From IMG/VR virus record IMGVR_UViG_3300035704_000001, positions 86,823 to 150,822 of that record: DNA of 64,000 nt; one strand, written 5' to 3'. Made by a program: the position numbers and the translations under genes. The stretch is from a virus. Positions 21,622-29,669 of this stretch are shown one piece after another (the first letter of the stretch is position 1; each line of letters begins with the position of its first letter). The notes under the pieces are model-generated. The model searched no databases and was not told where the DNA came from. It saw nothing but the letters and a program-made list of their open reading frames with translations.

Positions 21622-22797
21622 GTGCCGGACATCAGCCTCCTGGAGCCGGTGGTGCTCAGGGGCGTCGTAGAGAAGTTCGTGACGCCCCAGACCCACGTGA
21701 TGCTGAACAGGCTGGACCAGACCCCGTGGCCGTTCCCGTCGGCGACGTGGGACGTCATCAAGGGCTCCCGCGCGGTGGCCAAGCCGAACGTGCCGAACTC
21801 CGAGGCGCACATCATCGCCCGGCTCGGCCGGAGCCAGGAGTCGGCCAGCTTCATCTACCTGCGGGAGAAGAAGGTCTTCGAGCCGACCACCCTGCACTGG
21901 CTGCGGACGCCGGGCGAGATCGCCCGCATCAACGCCGAGCAGGCCGTCCTCCGCGAGATCAACGACCTCAACCAGCGCTTCGACAACTTCGCCGAGTGGT
22001 CTGCGTGGCAGGCCATGGGCGGCGGCATCACGTACAACTACGCGGACGTGACGGCGCAGGTCAACTACAAGTTCCCGGCCTCCCACTTCGTGGCGCCGGC
22101 CAACCCGTGGCTGGTCAACGCGGGCCTGACCACGCCGGGCGCGACCGGTGCCGCCACCGACCTGGGCGCGGCCAACACCAACCTGGGTGCCGGCGGCACC
22201 CCGAGCTACGCCAACCCGGCCTCCATCCTGGAGGACGTCCGGTCCTGGAAGCGGATCATCCAGGTGCACGGCCGGGTGCCGGCCAAGGAAGTCTTCGCCA
22301 CCTCGGTCACCATGGCCGCGCTGATGGAGGCCTGGACCCAGGCCACCTCCGGCGCCACCGTCAACATCCCGGCCACGATGCTCAGCGACCGGATGAAGGA
22401 CGAGTTCTACAGCTCCGGCATGATGAGCGGCTTCATGGGCCTGGTGTGGAACACGGTCGAGCAGGTGTACGAATCCGACGCCGGGAACCTGACCTTCTTC
22501 GTGCCGGACGGCGTGCTCTACATGGGCAACTACACGGACCAGAGGCCGATGGAGCTGCTGATCGGCCCGACGGCCGATGACGAGGCCCCGCAGGGCTTCA
22601 CCGGCAAGTACGCGAAGACCTGGAAGGAGAAGGACCCCTCTGCCAGGCAGTACCTGCTGGAGTGGCACCTGCTCCCGATCGTGACCCGGCCGGAGCAGAT
22701 GCTCGTGGCGTCGGGCATCATCGCCTCCAACACCACGCCGACCTCGGGCAACCTTGGTTCCTACTACACCGGGCTCAACCCGAACTGGAAGCAGTAA
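21622..22797 (+). CDS. Major capsid protein
   Basis: 391 residues, GTG 21622 with GAGGAG seven bases upstream. The pattern PQTHVMLNRLDQTPWPFPSATWDVIKGSRAVAKPNVPNSEAHIIARLG, with a long helical stretch (PGEIARINAEQAVLREINDLNQRFDN) and ...SARQYLLEWHLLPIVTRPEQMLVASGI near the end, fits the HK97-fold capsid E family. Location after decoration protein agrees. It ends just before a terminator-like hairpin. Confidence 0.92.
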   Translation: MPDISLLEPVVLRGVVEKFVTPQTHVMLNRLDQTPWPFPSATWDVIKGSRAVAKPNVPNSEAHIIARLGRSQESASFIYLREKKVFEPTTLHWLRTPGEIARINAEQAVLREINDLNQRFDNFAEWSAWQAMGGGITYNYADVTAQVNYKFPASHFVAPANPWLVNAGLTTPGATGAATDLGAANTNLGAGGTPSYANPASILEDVRSWKRIIQVHGRVPAKEVFATSVTMAALMEAWTQATSGATVNIPATMLSDRMKDEFYSSGMMSGFMGLVWNTVEQVYESDAGNLTFFVPDGVLYMGNYTDQRPMELLIGPTADDEAPQGFTGKYAKTWKEKDPSARQYLLEWHLLPIVTRPEQMLVASGIIASNTTPTSGNLGSYYTGLNPNWKQ

Positions 22798-22843
22798 CCT
22801 GATACCGGGCGCGCTTCGAGTGCTCGGTCCAGGAAACACCGTT

Positions 22844-22870
22844 GAGGCCCCGTCCCCCGTGCGGGGCCTC
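22844..22870 (+). terminator. Terminator after the major capsid gene
   Basis: GAGGCCCCG/CGGGGCCTC stem with a nine-base loop, 47 nt after the capsid stop. A second imperfect hairpin (GGCCCGTGC with GCACGG..GGGCC then CTTT) lies at about 22950-22990. Confidence 0.65.
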
Positions 22871-23004
22871 CGGCGTATGCTGGGCACGTCACTCGGCTGC
22901 TGTGTCTTTCCGTGGGCTACGGGAGGCCCGGCTACCAGGCGCCAGGGCCCGGCCCGTGCTTCTTCTCGGGGAGCACGGTACGGGCCTTTGCGCTGTGCCC
23001 GGAC

Positions 23005-23016
23005 GATTGCCCCGCC
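23005..23016 (+). promoter_or_regulatory. Start-adjacent GATTA motif
   Basis: GATTGCCCCGCC directly before ATG 23017, after the post-capsid hairpins. Reinforces the idea that it starts a transcript. Confidence 0.5.
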
Positions 23017-23697
23017 ATGGCAGGACTGTCCGGTACCCAGCAGGTCGTCGACATCGTGGCCGCCTCGCGGCAGCTGGCTCCCTGGGAGGAGCCAGGCGAG
23101 CCCGAAGAGCCCCGTACCCAGGCGTGCGCGTTCGGCCACCCCAACCCGCCGGGCTCGCGGTTCTGCGCCGAGTGCGGGCTGTCGATGAACGCGCAGCTGG
23201 CCCCGGGAGCCGAGACGGCCCGGCCCAGGCCGGCTGCCGAGCTGACGGACGAGGAGCGGACCGAGCGGGAGCAGCAGCACGCCGCCGCGATCACCGCGGC
23301 GGCGGCGTTCGAGCGGGCGCCTGAGGTGATCCTGCCGGCTGAGGGCGAGGCTGTCCTCATCCACTTCACCGAGGACGGGCTGACCGCGTTCGGCAAGGTC
23401 TGGTACCGGGGGCAGGAGCTGGCCATCGGCCCGGATCACCCGCGCTGGCCCGAGGCGGTCGGCTGGATCATGCTGGACAAGGCCGGTCAGTTCGCCCGGT
23501 GGGGCAGGCAGTACTTCGACCACGGGCCCTGGCCGTTCCAGCGCAGCTACGTGGACCCGGCCGCGCATTACGAGGACATGCGCACGGTCGGCGGGCAGGG
23601 GCAGATGTCCGCCGGCCCGTCGGAGGACGAGCTGCGGCGCGCGGACGAGGCCGAGGCGCGACGGGGCCGGGGCGTGCCTGCCCCGGTGCTGAGGTGA
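23017..23697 (+). CDS. Zinc-ribbon head-tail region protein
   Basis: 226 residues. Residues 38-56 (CAFGHPNPPGSRFCAECG) form a compact zinc ribbon with a CxxGHxNPxGxxFCxxCG pattern. A long charged helix follows, then a beta-rich segment (EAVLIHFTEDGLTAFGKVWYRGQELAIG). Similar proteins follow capsid genes in actinophages; a connector or regulatory role is possible but unproven. Confidence 0.65.
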   Translation: MAGLSGTQQVVDIVAASRQLAPWEEPGEPEEPRTQACAFGHPNPPGSRFCAECGLSMNAQLAPGAETARPRPAAELTDEERTEREQQHAAAITAAAAFERAPEVILPAEGEAVLIHFTEDGLTAFGKVWYRGQELAIGPDHPRWPEAVGWIMLDKAGQFARWGRQYFDHGPWPFQRSYVDPAAHYEDMRTVGGQGQMSAGPSEDELRRADEAEARRGRGVPAPVLR

Positions 23698-23703
23698 TCC
23701 GCG

Positions 23704-24045
23704 ATGACGTTTCCCGACGGGCTCACCACCGTCACCGTGACCGGCCAGCACATCCTGTCGCTCGACGGGCAGCCGCTCGACGGCGCCGTGATTTTCAGCG
23801 CGTCCGGTCCGCTCGGCGATCCGGCCGCTGACGCGGTGCTGTCCGGCGCCGCGGTCGGCACCGTGATCAACGGCGTGATGATCCCGGTCGTCATCCCGGC
23901 CACCGACGCGCTGAGCCAGCCGTTCACCTACGACATCGCCTTCCGGCTGGACTCGGCCGACGGCATCAGCCCGCCCCCCTACCCGGGGATCTCCATCCCG
24001 TCCACCCTGGGCCCGACGGTGGATATTTCCTCTCTTCTTAGCTGA
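23704..24045 (+). CDS. Beta-sandwich-like virion protein, unknown
   Basis: 113 residues. TVTVTGQHILSLDGQPLDGAVIFSASGPLGDP resembles repeats in phage fibre and surface proteins where a folded strand pair presents G.P..G.V.F. Six bases follow the preceding stop. Possible capsid fibre or accessory surface protein. Confidence 0.55.
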   Translation: MTFPDGLTTVTVTGQHILSLDGQPLDGAVIFSASGPLGDPAADAVLSGAAVGTVINGVMIPVVIPATDALSQPFTYDIAFRLDSADGISPPPYPGISIPSTLGPTVDISSLLS

Positions 24046-24174
24046 TTCGCACCACGCCGGGGCGGGGGCACGGCCGATAGTTAGCTGGCGTGGGGGGCGG
24101 CTTGCAAAGTGACCCGGCCCGGTTCGCACCGCGGGCCCTGGCCTGGACAGCGGATGCAGCAGCCCCCCACCTCC
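24046..24174 (+). other. Short non-coding spacer
   Basis: Contains TTCGCACC twice and AGTTAGCTGGCG, which recurs at 29627. A 36-codon frame from GTG 24092 is possible but weak. Confidence 0.3.
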
Positions 24175-24186
24175 GATTAACCCGGC
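24175..24186 (+). promoter_or_regulatory. Start-adjacent GATTA motif (consensus copy)
   Basis: GATTAACCCGGC directly before ATG 24187, in a true intergenic region with no Shine-Dalgarno sequence. Confidence 0.65.
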
Positions 24187-24720
24187 ATGGCGCTGGCTGA
24201 TCTCTCCGTGCTCGGGGCGCATAAGAGCGTGCCGTTCGGGCCCGGCTACCCAGTTCAGATCCTGACCTTCTACAGCCCGGTCGATGACGTCCACCAGGTA
24301 CTGCTCGACCTGATCGGCAGCGCGGGCAAGTCGCTGGTGATCGCGATGTACGGGTTCGACGATGATGAGCTGGCTGCCGCCATCCACGCCCGGCTCGACG
24401 ACGGGTCCTGCTATGTCTCGCTGACCCTGGACTCCAGCCAGGCCGGCGGGGTGCACGAGCGCGAGCTGCTGGCCAAGAGCGCGTTCCCGTCCAACTCGGT
24501 GGCCGTCGGGCGGTCCGAGCGCGGCGCCATCATGCACATGAAGATGATCATCATCGACGGGCTGGACGTGGTGACCGGTTCCACCAACTGGTCCGGCTCG
24601 GGCGAGTCCAGGCAGGACAACCAGCTCACCGTCATCCGCGACGCGCAGGTGGCGGCCGAGGCCCGGGCCCGGGTGGACATGATCCACGAGCACATGCTGA
24701 CCGCGCAGCGGGGGACCTGA
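24187..24720 (+). CDS. Phospholipase D-like phosphodiesterase/nuclease
   Basis: 177 residues with a single HKD motif: HMKMIIIDG near residue 117, then [12 protein letters not shown], i.e. HxKxxxxD followed by GSxN. The preceding [27 protein letters not shown] is the usual N-terminal half. One-motif members such as Nuc act as dimers on DNA, while others hydrolyse phospholipid. Its place among head-tail genes, with its own start motif and a stop overlapping the next gene, suggests it is expressed late and could be packaged or act on DNA ends (inference). Confidence 0.85.
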   Translation: MALADLSVLGAHKSVPFGPGYPVQILTFYSPVDDVHQVLLDLIGSAGKSLVIAMYGFDDDELAAAIHARLDDGSCYVSLTLDSSQAGGVHERELLAKSAFPSNSVAVGRSERGAIMHMKMIIIDGLDVVTGSTNWSGSGESRQDNQLTVIRDAQVAAEARARVDMIHEHMLTAQRGT

Positions 24721-25295
24721 TGCCCTGGCCCGTCCCTACCGTTGAGCAGCTGTCCGAGTTCAGCGGCCGCGCCGCGGTCAGCTACACCGGCTACGCCGTC
24801 TCGGCTGCGCTGCAGGCCGCGGTCATGTTCACCACCCTGACCGAGCGCGGGGCGGATGAGTACAACCTGCTGAGCCCCGATGACCAGCTGCTGGCCAACC
24901 TGGGCGTGCAGGCCATGGCCGACTACATCTACCTGCGGTTCGCCTACCAGCAGGTGATCGCGAGCCCGCTGCAGAGCGAGAACATCGGCTCGTACAGCTA
25001 CTCCAAGCCGATCGCCGAGATGGCCCGCAACGCGCAGGCCATCGAAGTCACCGCGGAGAAGACCGGGGTGGACATGTTCGACCTGGCCGTCCGTATGCTA
25101 GCCAGGCGGACCCGGGCCAGCGGCGTGTTCTCCGGGCAGATCACGGGCTTCGAGCACTTCGGCCGCGATGACCAGGCGAAGATCATGCAGGGCGAGGACG
25201 GGCAGCTGATGCTGGTCGGCCCGGCCGACTTCAACAAGATCGACCTGCAGTTCTTCGACATCAATGCAGAGGCATTCCCCAGCGACCCGGGCTAG
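24720..25295 (+). CDS. Putative head-tail adaptor
   Basis: 191 residues, ATG overlapping the previous stop. Helical N-terminus (VEQLSEFSGRAAVSYTGYAVSAALQAAVMFTTLTE, MADYIYLRFAYQQVIA) resembles actinophage adaptor proteins that sit below the portal; the C-terminus ends KIDLQFFDINAEAF. Assignment rests on position and secondary structure only. Confidence 0.55.
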   Translation: MPWPVPTVEQLSEFSGRAAVSYTGYAVSAALQAAVMFTTLTERGADEYNLLSPDDQLLANLGVQAMADYIYLRFAYQQVIASPLQSENIGSYSYSKPIAEMARNAQAIEVTAEKTGVDMFDLAVRMLARRTRASGVFSGQITGFEHFGRDDQAKIMQGEDGQLMLVGPADFNKIDLQFFDINAEAFPSDPG

Positions 25296-25297
25296 GC

Positions 25298-25309
25298 GTA
25301 GTACAGGGT
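25298..25309 (+). promoter_or_regulatory. Start-adjacent motif, GTAGTA variant
   Basis: GTAGTACAGGGT directly before GTG 25310. Confidence 0.5.
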
Positions 25310-25795
25310 GTGCGACGGCTGCTGGTTACCTGCTCGCGGACCTGGAGAGACTGGGCCCGGGCCCGCGCGGTGCTCGGCTACATCTACGAGCGGGCCCCGG
25401 ACTTGATCATGGTCTCCGGGCATGCCTGGAAAGGCGACCGGGACCTGGAGCGGATCTGGAAGGACCTGGGCGGCCAGGTCGAGACGCACGTGCCGGACTG
25501 GGAAGGCCCGTGCCGCCCGGAGACCTGCCCGCCGTGGGACTACCACCGCAAGCGCGGCCGCAACGGCCAGGAGTACTGCCCGGCTGCCGGTGACTACCGC
25601 AACCAGCAGATGGCCGAGCTGCCGGGCGTGATCCTGTGCCTGGCGTTCCTCATGCCGTGCGAGGAGCCGAAGTGCGAGAAGCGCCGGGAGCTGGCCCGGC
25701 AGCGGGGCGGCGTGCACTATACCCACGGGACGCGGCAGAGCGCGGACTACGCCGAGCACGAGGCGAAGATCCCTGTCCGGAGGATCACCGGCTGA
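25310..25795 (+). CDS. SLOG-superfamily protein (DUF2493-like)
   Basis: 161 residues. LLVTCSRTWRDW at the N-terminus and LIMVSGHAWKGDRDLERIWKDLG, with a later PGVILCLAFLM, follow the nucleotide-binding SLOG pattern of DUF2493 (SRTW, then G.A.G.D). Such proteins are thought to bind nucleotides or nucleic acids; some SLOG relatives take part in immune signalling. It is a common but unexplained gene in actinophages. Cysteines at 65-75 (CRPETCPPWDYHRKRGRNG) and 113-120 may bind metal. Confidence 0.7.
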   Translation: MRRLLVTCSRTWRDWARARAVLGYIYERAPDLIMVSGHAWKGDRDLERIWKDLGGQVETHVPDWEGPCRPETCPPWDYHRKRGRNGQEYCPAAGDYRNQQMAELPGVILCLAFLMPCEEPKCEKRRELARQRGGVHYTHGTRQSADYAEHEAKIPVRRITG

Positions 25796-25799
25796 GCCC

Positions 25800-25811
25800 G
25801 ATTAACCAGGC
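25800..25811 (+). promoter_or_regulatory. Start-adjacent GATTA motif (consensus copy)
   Basis: GATTAACCAGGC directly before ATG 25812; identical to the copy at 27251. Confidence 0.65.
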
Positions 25812-26303
25812 ATGACCACTCCGTACCAGGGCTTCGCTCCAGGGCAGAGCGGCATGCGGATGTTCTACACCTCCACCTGCCGGGTGCTGCGCAACGTCCC
25901 GGTGATGGAATCCGGCGGCGGCATGCTGCTCGGCTGGCAGCCGGTGACCGTCATCGTGGACCCGATCCTGGACCAGCCCGGCCTGCTGCAGTGCCGGCTC
26001 GACCTGCACCTGGTCCGCCCCGGCAAGGATGCCCCGGCGCCGATGGTGGCCGGCCGCGCGCCGGACCGGGTGGGCGTCGCGTTCTTCGACCTGAATCCCG
26101 GGCCGTCCGGTGCCCCGCTGGTGCTGGCCGGCGACCGGCTGGAGTGCGTGGCCGGGCCGATCTTCGGTACCTTCGACATCCGGGTGATCCCCGACGTCGC
26201 GCAGGACCTGGCCGGCGGCCACCACATCGAGGTGCAGGTGATCGAGGTCAGCCAGATGCTCCAGCCGGGCAGCCCGACGCCGTTCCCGGGGAGCCCGCCG
26301 TGA
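25812..26303 (+). CDS. Putative head-closure/connector protein (DUF6093-like)
   Basis: 163 residues. FYTSTCRVLRNVP, then beta-rich segments LLQCRLDLHLVRPG, PLVLAGDRLECVAGPIFG and TFDIRVIPDVAQDLAGGHHIEVQVIEV fit small connector proteins with an OB-like barrel between portal and tail tube. Position among connector genes agrees. The next gene overlaps it. Confidence 0.6.
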   Translation: MTTPYQGFAPGQSGMRMFYTSTCRVLRNVPVMESGGGMLLGWQPVTVIVDPILDQPGLLQCRLDLHLVRPGKDAPAPMVAGRAPDRVGVAFFDLNPGPSGAPLVLAGDRLECVAGPIFGTFDIRVIPDVAQDLAGGHHIEVQVIEVSQMLQPGSPTPFPGSPP

Positions 26304-26455
26304 TCCGGGTCCGGCTGAGCGCCCGCGGACATGGCTGGCCGTGGTGGAAGGCCTACGCCCATCGCCCCTGGTACTGGCACCGGTTCTGCGTCAGCGCTGA
26401 CGGCTGGTACTTCGCGTTCTGGCGGCTGCGTGTCCGTGTCGGGAGCCCGCCGTAA
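26300..26455 (+). CDS. Small Trp- and Arg-rich protein
   Basis: 51 residues from GTG 26300 (GTGA overlap), ending one base into the next ATG. Very rich in Trp, Arg and aromatic residues (HGWPWWKAYAHRPWYWHRF, WYFAFWRLRVRVGSPP). It ends with the same SPP tail as the previous gene, from a duplicated GGGAGCCCGCCGT. Function unknown. Confidence 0.55.
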   Translation: MIRVRLSARGHGWPWWKAYAHRPWYWHRFCVSADGWYFAFWRLRVRVGSPP

Positions 26456-26877
26456 TGCCGGTTCACTGGGACTTCTACGGGGCCGGGGTCGAGGCCGAGC
26501 TGGACCGCATCGCCCGCGGGCCGGATCAGCGCACCATCGCGGCCTGGGAGACGGCGCTGCTGGCCGGCTACGCCATGTCCGAGGCCCGCGCGCACGTGAT
26601 CACCGGCGCGCTGAAGGCCTCGGGGCACCCGTCCAGTCATCACGGCGAGGGCAGCTGGGAGGGCACCATCTCCTTCGCCGGCAAGCCCGGCATCTTCGAG
26701 CTGGCCCGCGGCGACAAGCCGACCGGCAACCACCCCGAGGGCGGGCACTACTTCTTCGACCCGGGCGGCCCGCTGTTCGAGCGCCAGGTGCGGCAGGCGT
26801 TCTGGGACTGGATCACCGGCGGCAAGGGCGGTTCGGCCCCGTCCGAGGGACTTGGCCCCTATTCCGGAGGCGACTGA
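26455..26877 (+). CDS. Putative tail completion/connector protein
   Basis: 140 residues; ATG overlaps the preceding TAA, and the stop overlaps the next ATG as TGATG. WETALLAGYAMSEARAHVITGALKASGH and a C-terminal FFDPGGPLFERQVRQAFWDWI fit small HK97 gp10-type connectors by size and place, but sequence evidence is limited. Confidence 0.5.
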   Translation: MPVHWDFYGAGVEAELDRIARGPDQRTIAAWETALLAGYAMSEARAHVITGALKASGHPSSHHGEGSWEGTISFAGKPGIFELARGDKPTGNHPEGGHYFFDPGGPLFERQVRQAFWDWITGGKGGSAPSEGLGPYSGGD

Positions 26878-27101
26878 TGGCCAGCACCACGATCTACCAC
26901 ACCCAGCGTGGCTTCGGCCTGTGCCATGCCCCGAATTACTCCGAGGTCGGCGCCGGGCTGACCCACCCCGAGCACGGGCGGCTGGTGTCTTGCTGGGTGT
27001 GCGGGCACCTCGGGGTCATCCCCGAACAGGGCCATGAGCTGGAGTTCATGCCGCCGGGCACCGAGCGGGGCCCCGACGGAGGCTTCGTCCTGCGGACATA
27101 G
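26877..27101 (+). CDS. Small cysteine-containing protein
   Basis: 74 residues. GLCHAPNYSEVG followed by CWVCGHLG suggests a metal site using three cysteines and a histidine. It ends immediately before a strong terminator, closing this part of the operon. Confidence 0.55.
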   Translation: MASTTIYHTQRGFGLCHAPNYSEVGAGLTHPEHGRLVSCWVCGHLGVIPEQGHELEFMPPGTERGPDGGFVLRT

Positions 27102-27102
27102 T

Positions 27103-27141
27103 GAAGCGGGCAGCACCGGGGGGGAGGGTGCTGCCCGCTTC
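27103..27141 (+). terminator. Strong terminator-like hairpin
   Basis: GAAGCGGGCAGCACC and GGTGCTGCCCGCTTC form a perfect 15-bp stem one base after a stop codon. The next gene has its own start motif at 27251. Confidence 0.8.
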
Positions 27142-27250
27142 ATGATCCGGACCCATGCGCCAGGCTGGCAAGCCGCGGGACACGCGCCGGTGTTCGCGTC
27201 CTCACGTTACAGGGCCGGCCGCGTGGCGCGGCGGGCGAAACGCCGAGAAC

Positions 27251-27262
27251 GATTAACCAGGC
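27251..27262 (+). promoter_or_regulatory. Start-adjacent GATTA motif (consensus copy)
   Basis: GATTAACCAGGC directly before ATG 27263, 110 nt downstream of a strong terminator, where a new transcript must start. Confidence 0.65.
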
Positions 27263-27802
27263 ATGGACGACGTGGGCACCGGCGCGGTTAAGCTCCTGAC
27301 TGCCTGCGACGACGTGACTGAGCTGCTGGGCCTGTTCTCGCTGGCCGATCCGGTCGCGCCCAACGCCGGCCGCCCCTGGATCTTCGCCGACACCATCTCG
27401 CTGGCCGGGGCGCCCGGCGTGCTGACCCGGGTCGAGGGCACCCAGCAGGCTGCCCTGGTGCTGTCCGACTTCGGCGGCTGGGAGGCCCCGGCGATGCTGG
27501 CCTCGGCCCGGTTCCGGCGGCTGCGGGTGGACGTCTGGGTCGACCCGGTCCGCGACGGCAACAGCAACGTCGCCGAGACGTCAGCGCTGACGACCAACCG
27601 CGGGCTCGCGGTGTTCGCCGCGGCGCACAGCCACCTGCAGCGCCGGGACAGCGACGTGCAGATCTGGGGCGACCTGGTGACCTTCGGCTGCCAGCTACTC
27701 GCCGACATCACCTTCTCCCCCGTGCCGGACGGCGACTGGCTGCAGCGCGGCACCGCCTATTACGGGGTGTACTGCGCCGGCTGGACCGACGCTGCCGAAT
27801 AG
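27263..27802 (+). CDS. Putative tail terminator
   Basis: 179 residues. An N-terminal helix (GAVKLLTACDDVTELLGLF) plus beta-rich middle (PAMLASARFRRLRVDVWVDPVRDGNSNV) and HLQRRDSDVQIWGDLVTFGCQLLADITF fits the size and fold pattern of tail terminator proteins, which lie between connectors and tail tube gene. Assignment by context. Confidence 0.5.
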   Translation: MDDVGTGAVKLLTACDDVTELLGLFSLADPVAPNAGRPWIFADTISLAGAPGVLTRVEGTQQAALVLSDFGGWEAPAMLASARFRRLRVDVWVDPVRDGNSNVAETSALTTNRGLAVFAAAHSHLQRRDSDVQIWGDLVTFGCQLLADITFSPVPDGDWLQRGTAYYGVYCAGWTDAAE

Positions 27803-27821
27803 ATCCCCGGTTCCGCGTAAG

Positions 27822-27839
27822 CCAGGCCCCCCGGCCTGG
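27822..27839 (+). terminator. Hairpin after the tail terminator gene
   Basis: CCAGGCC-CCCC-GGCCTGG, followed by TCTGTCC. Confidence 0.6.
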
Positions 27840-27864
27840 TCTGTCCGGTCGAGGAGGTCCCCCT

Positions 27865-27985
27865 ATGCACTACTGCGTCGGCTGCGGCAGGTTCCGGGCT
27901 CTCGTCGCGGTCATCTTGCTGTGTTCCGAGTGCTACGGCGACTGGCTTCGGCTGACCCCGGTCCGATTGCGCGACAGGGAAATGA
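27865..27985 (+). CDS. Small zinc-finger protein with apparent frame break
   Basis: ATG 27865 with GAGGAGG upstream. CVGCGRF and CSECYGDW, 15 residues apart, form a zinc knuckle around a hydrophobic stretch. The frame has no stop and would run through the glycosyltransferase to 29265. A TGA at 27983 in a neighbouring frame lies 15 nt before the next ATG and is the likely true end, so one indel or a shift is implied. End coordinate inferred. Confidence 0.5.
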
Positions 27986-28000
27986 TGCCGAGGGAGGCCC

Positions 28001-29296
28001 ATGTCCGAGCGCCCGCTCAAGGTCCTGGTCAAGAGCCCGTTTTCGCAGTTCAGCGGTTACGGGACCGACGGGTTCGGAATCCTGCGTGCCCTGCAGGAGT
28101 GGGGCTGCGACGTCTACCCGCAGCCTGTCTGGCTGGACGTGCCGGTCCCGCGCGACCTGATGCCCCTGTTCACCCGGGAGCTGCGGCCGCCGTTCGACCT
28201 GCTCATCAACCACTGGGACCCGGCCCACCTGTCCATCACCCGCGAGGCACGGGGGTGCGCGCGGGTGGCGGTGGCCTGGACCATGTGGGAGTTCGCCTCC
28301 GGACCCGGGCCCTACCCGTGCCGCCGGCACCTGCGCGATCCCGGGTCCGGCTGCCCGCCGATGGCCGAGTGCCCGCGGTGCACCAGGGGCCCGGTCTCCG
28401 GCCTGGTGCCGCACTGCAAGGGCCGGTCCAAGCTGCCCGCCTCGCTGAAGTGGTTCGACCTGGTGCTGGGCTACGACGAGGTGTCCCTGGAGGCGCTGTC
28501 CTCGGTGATCCCGAAGAAGACGGCCAGCGGCATCCTCCAGGGCGGCTTCGACTCCCGCGAGTGGAAGTTCAGCGCGCGGGACTGGAGCAGCGAGCCCGGT
28601 GCCCGGTTCGGCTTCATCATGCACGGCGCGCTGAACGCCCGCAAGCAGCCGTGGGTCTCGATCGAGGCGTTCAACCAGCTCAAGTTCGAGAAGCCCGGGC
28701 CCGGGCCGGGCGGTTTCGGGGACGCCACCCTGGCCCTGCACACCAACGCGCCGGGCCTGCTGTTCCCCGAGCTGAACCAGCCGTTCGAGAGCCAGCGCAT
28801 CCGGGTGTTCGTCGATGCCTTCGACCACTCCACGCTGGAGGACTTCTACCGGTCCGGGCACGTGCTGCTGGCACCGTCCAGGGGCGAGGGCAAGAACCTG
28901 CCGGCCCTGGAGATGCAAGCCACCGGCGGGGTGGTGGCAGGTACCGACTTCGGCGGTCACCGGCAGTGGATGCGCGCGGACGCCGCCTACCCGCTGCCGT
29001 ACACCCTGGCTCCCACGTTCGACCGGCTCCCCTGGGCCGCGCACGACGCCCGGGTCTCGGTGGAGGACATGAAGACCGCGCTGTGGCACATCTACACCCA
29101 CCGCGAGGAGGCCCGGCGCAAGGCCGAGCTGGCCAGCCGGCTCATCCCGCAGATGTGCGACTGGTCGGTGGTCATCGAGAACCTGTTCCGCCGGGTACGG
29201 GATACCGTGCCCGGCCCGGGGCCCGAGGTCTACGACCGGGCCATGGCATGCCGGCGCGAGGCTGAGCAAGCCCGGATGCCGGGGTTCCCGGGGTGA
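28001..29296 (+). CDS. GT-B glycosyltransferase (GT4-like)
   Basis: 431 residues, ATG with GGGAGG upstream. LKVLVKSPFSQFSGYGTDGFGILRALQEWGCDV is the N-terminal Rossmann with glycine loop. FIMHGALNARKQPWVSIEAF opens the C-terminal domain, and YRSGHVLLAPSRGEGKNLPALEMQATGGVVAG is the donor-binding GT4 pattern with its E.....E region. A cysteine-rich insert lies near residues 106-148 (CRRHL ... CPPMAECPRC ... HCKG). It would attach sugar to a phage or host acceptor, perhaps using the epimerase product; the acceptor is unknown. Confidence 0.85.
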   Translation: MSERPLKVLVKSPFSQFSGYGTDGFGILRALQEWGCDVYPQPVWLDVPVPRDLMPLFTRELRPPFDLLINHWDPAHLSITREARGCARVAVAWTMWEFASGPGPYPCRRHLRDPGSGCPPMAECPRCTRGPVSGLVPHCKGRSKLPASLKWFDLVLGYDEVSLEALSSVIPKKTASGILQGGFDSREWKFSARDWSSEPGARFGFIMHGALNARKQPWVSIEAFNQLKFEKPGPGPGGFGDATLALHTNAPGLLFPELNQPFESQRIRVFVDAFDHSTLEDFYRSGHVLLAPSRGEGKNLPALEMQATGGVVAGTDFGGHRQWMRADAAYPLPYTLAPTFDRLPWAAHDARVSVEDMKTALWHIYTHREEARRKAELASRLIPQMCDWSVVIENLFRRVRDTVPGPGPEVYDRAMACRREAEQARMPGFPG

Positions 29297-29347
29297 GCCG
29301 GCGGCCATCATCATCGTGATCTGGGGCGAGACCGGGGAGGCCGGGGG

Positions 29348-29632
29348 GTGACGATTGCGGAGTGTGTGGAGCAGACCGAGGTCGAGGTCCGCTGCCCGGT
29401 AGACAAGCCCCTGCCCGGCGGGGACTGCCGCCCCGGCAGGCTGCTGATGAAGCTGCGGCTCGGCGGCGGCATCCCGAGCTTCGTCCACCCGGACAACCTG
29501 ATCGAGCTGTCCTGCACCGACTGCAAGGAGGCAGCCCGGCAGGCCGGGCGCCCGGTCAGGCGGGTACTGCACCGCTTCGACCTGGCCGGAAGTCTTGTGG
29601 AGACTCTGGTGGAGACGCTGACGGAGAGTTAG
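29348..29632 (+). CDS. Com-like zinc-ribbon protein
   Basis: 94 residues from GTG 29348. EVEVRCPVDKPLPGGDCRPGRLLMKLRLGGG then IELSCTDCKEAARQ gives a four-cysteine ribbon of the type seen in phage Mu Com and many phage genomes. Com regulates translation of mom mRNA, but such ribbons are widespread and the target here is unknown. The C-terminal ETLVETLTES is a short repeat. Confidence 0.55.
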   Translation: MTIAECVEQTEVEVRCPVDKPLPGGDCRPGRLLMKLRLGGGIPSFVHPDNLIELSCTDCKEAARQAGRPVRRVLHRFDLAGSLVETLVETLTES

Positions 29633-29669
29633 CTGGCGGTTAGGCTCACCTGCGGGAGGTGGGCAACCT

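Noticed and set aside
24076-24094. Further start-adjacent motif GATAGTTAGCTGGC before GTG 24092
   Set aside because: The following frame is short with poor codon bias, and the same 12-mer at 29627 precedes no start; treated as unrelated.
20731-24693. 1320-residue minus-strand frame opposite the capsid genes
   Set aside because: Stop-free only because of high GC; low-complexity Arg/Gly/His translation, while the plus strand carries the recognised capsid and connector genes.
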